Assembly (NCBI GenBank): GCA_046734795.1 | Contig: JBKPRX010000140.1 | Location: forward strand, 1 to 12,384 | DNA length: 12,384 bases | Direction: 5' to 3' | From: JBKPRX01 sp046734795 | Lineage (GTDB): Bacteria > Actinomycetota > Thermoleophilia > Gaiellales > Gaiellaceae | In this document: in pieces, positions 11,669 through 12,384 of the stretch | Position numbering within the stretch: the first letter of the stretch is position 1 | Layout: each line of letters starts with the position of its first letter | Translations under genes and position numbers: made by a program | Notes under the pieces: model-generated | The model's database searches: none | The model's input: only the letters and a program-made list of their open reading frames with translations | What the model was told of the DNA's origin: nothing

Positions 11669-12384
11669 ATGAAGAACCACTTGCACCTCAACGGCCGGCG
11701 CGCACCGTGGCTCGCAGCCGCAGCGATCGCCGTCGCCGCCTCGGCCGGCATCGCGGCCGCACAGGGCCACGCCGCACCCGGCAAGCCGGCGCCTCCGCCC
11801 GAGTCGGCGAAGTTCAAGCACCCGAAGGTCAAGCACGGAGTTCTGAAGATCGCGGGCACGCACGCGAACGACAACGTCGCGCTCCGGCTGCAGTCGGGCG
11901 ATCCGACCGTCATCCAGGTCGACGTCGGCAACGACGGCTCGGCCGACTTCAGCTTCAACCGCGAGAGGATCGCGGCAATCGCGGTCGCCGCCCGTGAGGG
12001 CGACGATCTCGTGCGTATCGACGACAGCAACGGCGTCTTCACCGACACGATCTCGACGACGATCGACGGCGGGGACGGAAACGACACGCTGCTCGGAGGC
12101 GCGGGTAACGAGACGTTCCTCGGCGGCGACGGCAACGACACGGTCGACGGCAACGGCGGTGACGACGCCGCGTCACTCGGCGCCGGCGACGACACGTTCG
12201 TCTGGGATCCCGGTGACGGCAGCGACACCATCGAGGGCGAAGGCGGCAACGACACGATGCTCTTCAACGGCGCCAACGGCGGCGAGCGCGTCGACCTGTC
12301 GGCGAACGACGGCCGGCTCACGTTCTTCCGCAATCCCGGCAACATCACGATGGACACTGCGGGTGTCGAACAGGTCGACTTCAA
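11669..12384 (+). CDS. Secreted RTX-type calcium-binding repeat protein (3' end beyond window)
   Basis: From ATG 11669 the frame is open to the window end (238 residues, incomplete). A signal segment lies at about 13-36 (PWLAAAAIAVAASAGIAAAQ), then a short Pro/Lys-rich stretch, then a beta-rich region. From about 134 come RTX nonapeptides: GGDGNDTLL, GGAGNETFL, GGDGNDTVD, then degenerate copies such as GAGDDTFVW and GEGGNDTML up to about 198. These glycine/aspartate repeats bind calcium in a parallel beta-roll and help fold secreted proteins. The sequence after the repeats (about 199-238) resembles the beta-strand segments that usually continue such proteins. The start is supported by GAAAGGAG (11651-11658) 10 bp upstream. 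The upstream 130 bp hold a hairpin and the second shared 31-bp element, so this gene probably has its own promoter. The function of the mature protein is unknown. Confidence 0.85.
   Translation, partial: MKNHLHLNGRRAPWLAAAAIAVAASAGIAAAQGHAAPGKPAPPPESAKFKHPKVKHGVLKIAGTHANDNVALRLQSGDPTVIQVDVGNDGSADFSFNRERIAAIAVAAREGDDLVRIDDSNGVFTDTISTTIDGGDGNDTLLGGAGNETFLGGDGNDTVDGNGGDDAASLGAGDDTFVWDPGDGSDTIEGEGGNDTMLFNGANGGERVDLSANDGRLTFFRNPGNITMDTAGVEQVDF

Noticed and set aside
11329..12384. Minus-strand open frame of 351 codons at the right end
   Set aside because: It is the complement of RTX repeats and gives Ser/Pro-rich low-complexity sequence; the plus-strand RTX protein with signal segment and ribosome binding site is the real gene.

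Overview
The window is GC-rich and densely coding, and reads as chromosomal DNA of a high-GC actinobacterium. The class Thermoleophilia (Solirubrobacterales/Gaiellales type) is my inference, not a demonstrated placement. It rests on a SARP-type regulator, an ECF sigma factor with a zinc anti-sigma factor, an RTX-type secreted protein, and a short collagen-like protein with an N-terminus I associate with that class. I see no tRNA, rRNA, CRISPR array, insertion sequence or phage gene.

Layout. (1) 1-1494: the 5' end of a SARP/AfsR-like regulator (minus) faces a small plus-strand unit of a DUF861-type cupin and a class I SAM methyltransferase. The gap between them holds three heptamers spaced exactly 11 bp apart, the known SARP operator architecture, plus an overlapping perfect 10-bp inverted repeat. 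(2) 1491-3500 (minus): a compact operon of ECF sigma factor, zinc-binding (ZAS, RsrA-like) anti-sigma factor, a conserved protein of unknown function and MsrA. The first three genes overlap end to start. The anti-sigma zinc ligands have the RsrA spacing and the last gene repairs oxidised methionine, so a redox-stress regulon is the natural reading. (3) 3529-4623 (plus): a secreted beta-propeller (lactonase-like) gene whose start codon is only 28 bp from that of the sigma gene, followed by a 17-bp perfect hairpin. (4) 4683-about 4876 (minus): frameshifted 3' remnant of a BNR/VPS10-like propeller gene. (5) 5084-6082 (plus): a DipZ/TlpA-like thioredoxin-fold protein with CINW in place of CxxC. 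It overlaps, tail to tail, a roughly 1000-residue ATPase/LuxR (LAL/MalT-type) regulator (minus). (6) 9153-12384 (plus): a secreted cupredoxin, a covalent-FAD BBE-like oxidase, a secreted collagen-like protein and a secreted RTX calcium-binding protein that runs off the window end.

The least explained signal is a 31-bp sequence, 27 of 31 positions identical and ungapped, present upstream of both the cupredoxin gene (9066-9096) and the RTX gene (11556-11586). It looks like a shared control element for secreted-protein genes, and its first copy casts doubt on the longest start of the LuxR gene. The other points worth following are the SARP-type operator and the redox-type sigma operon.
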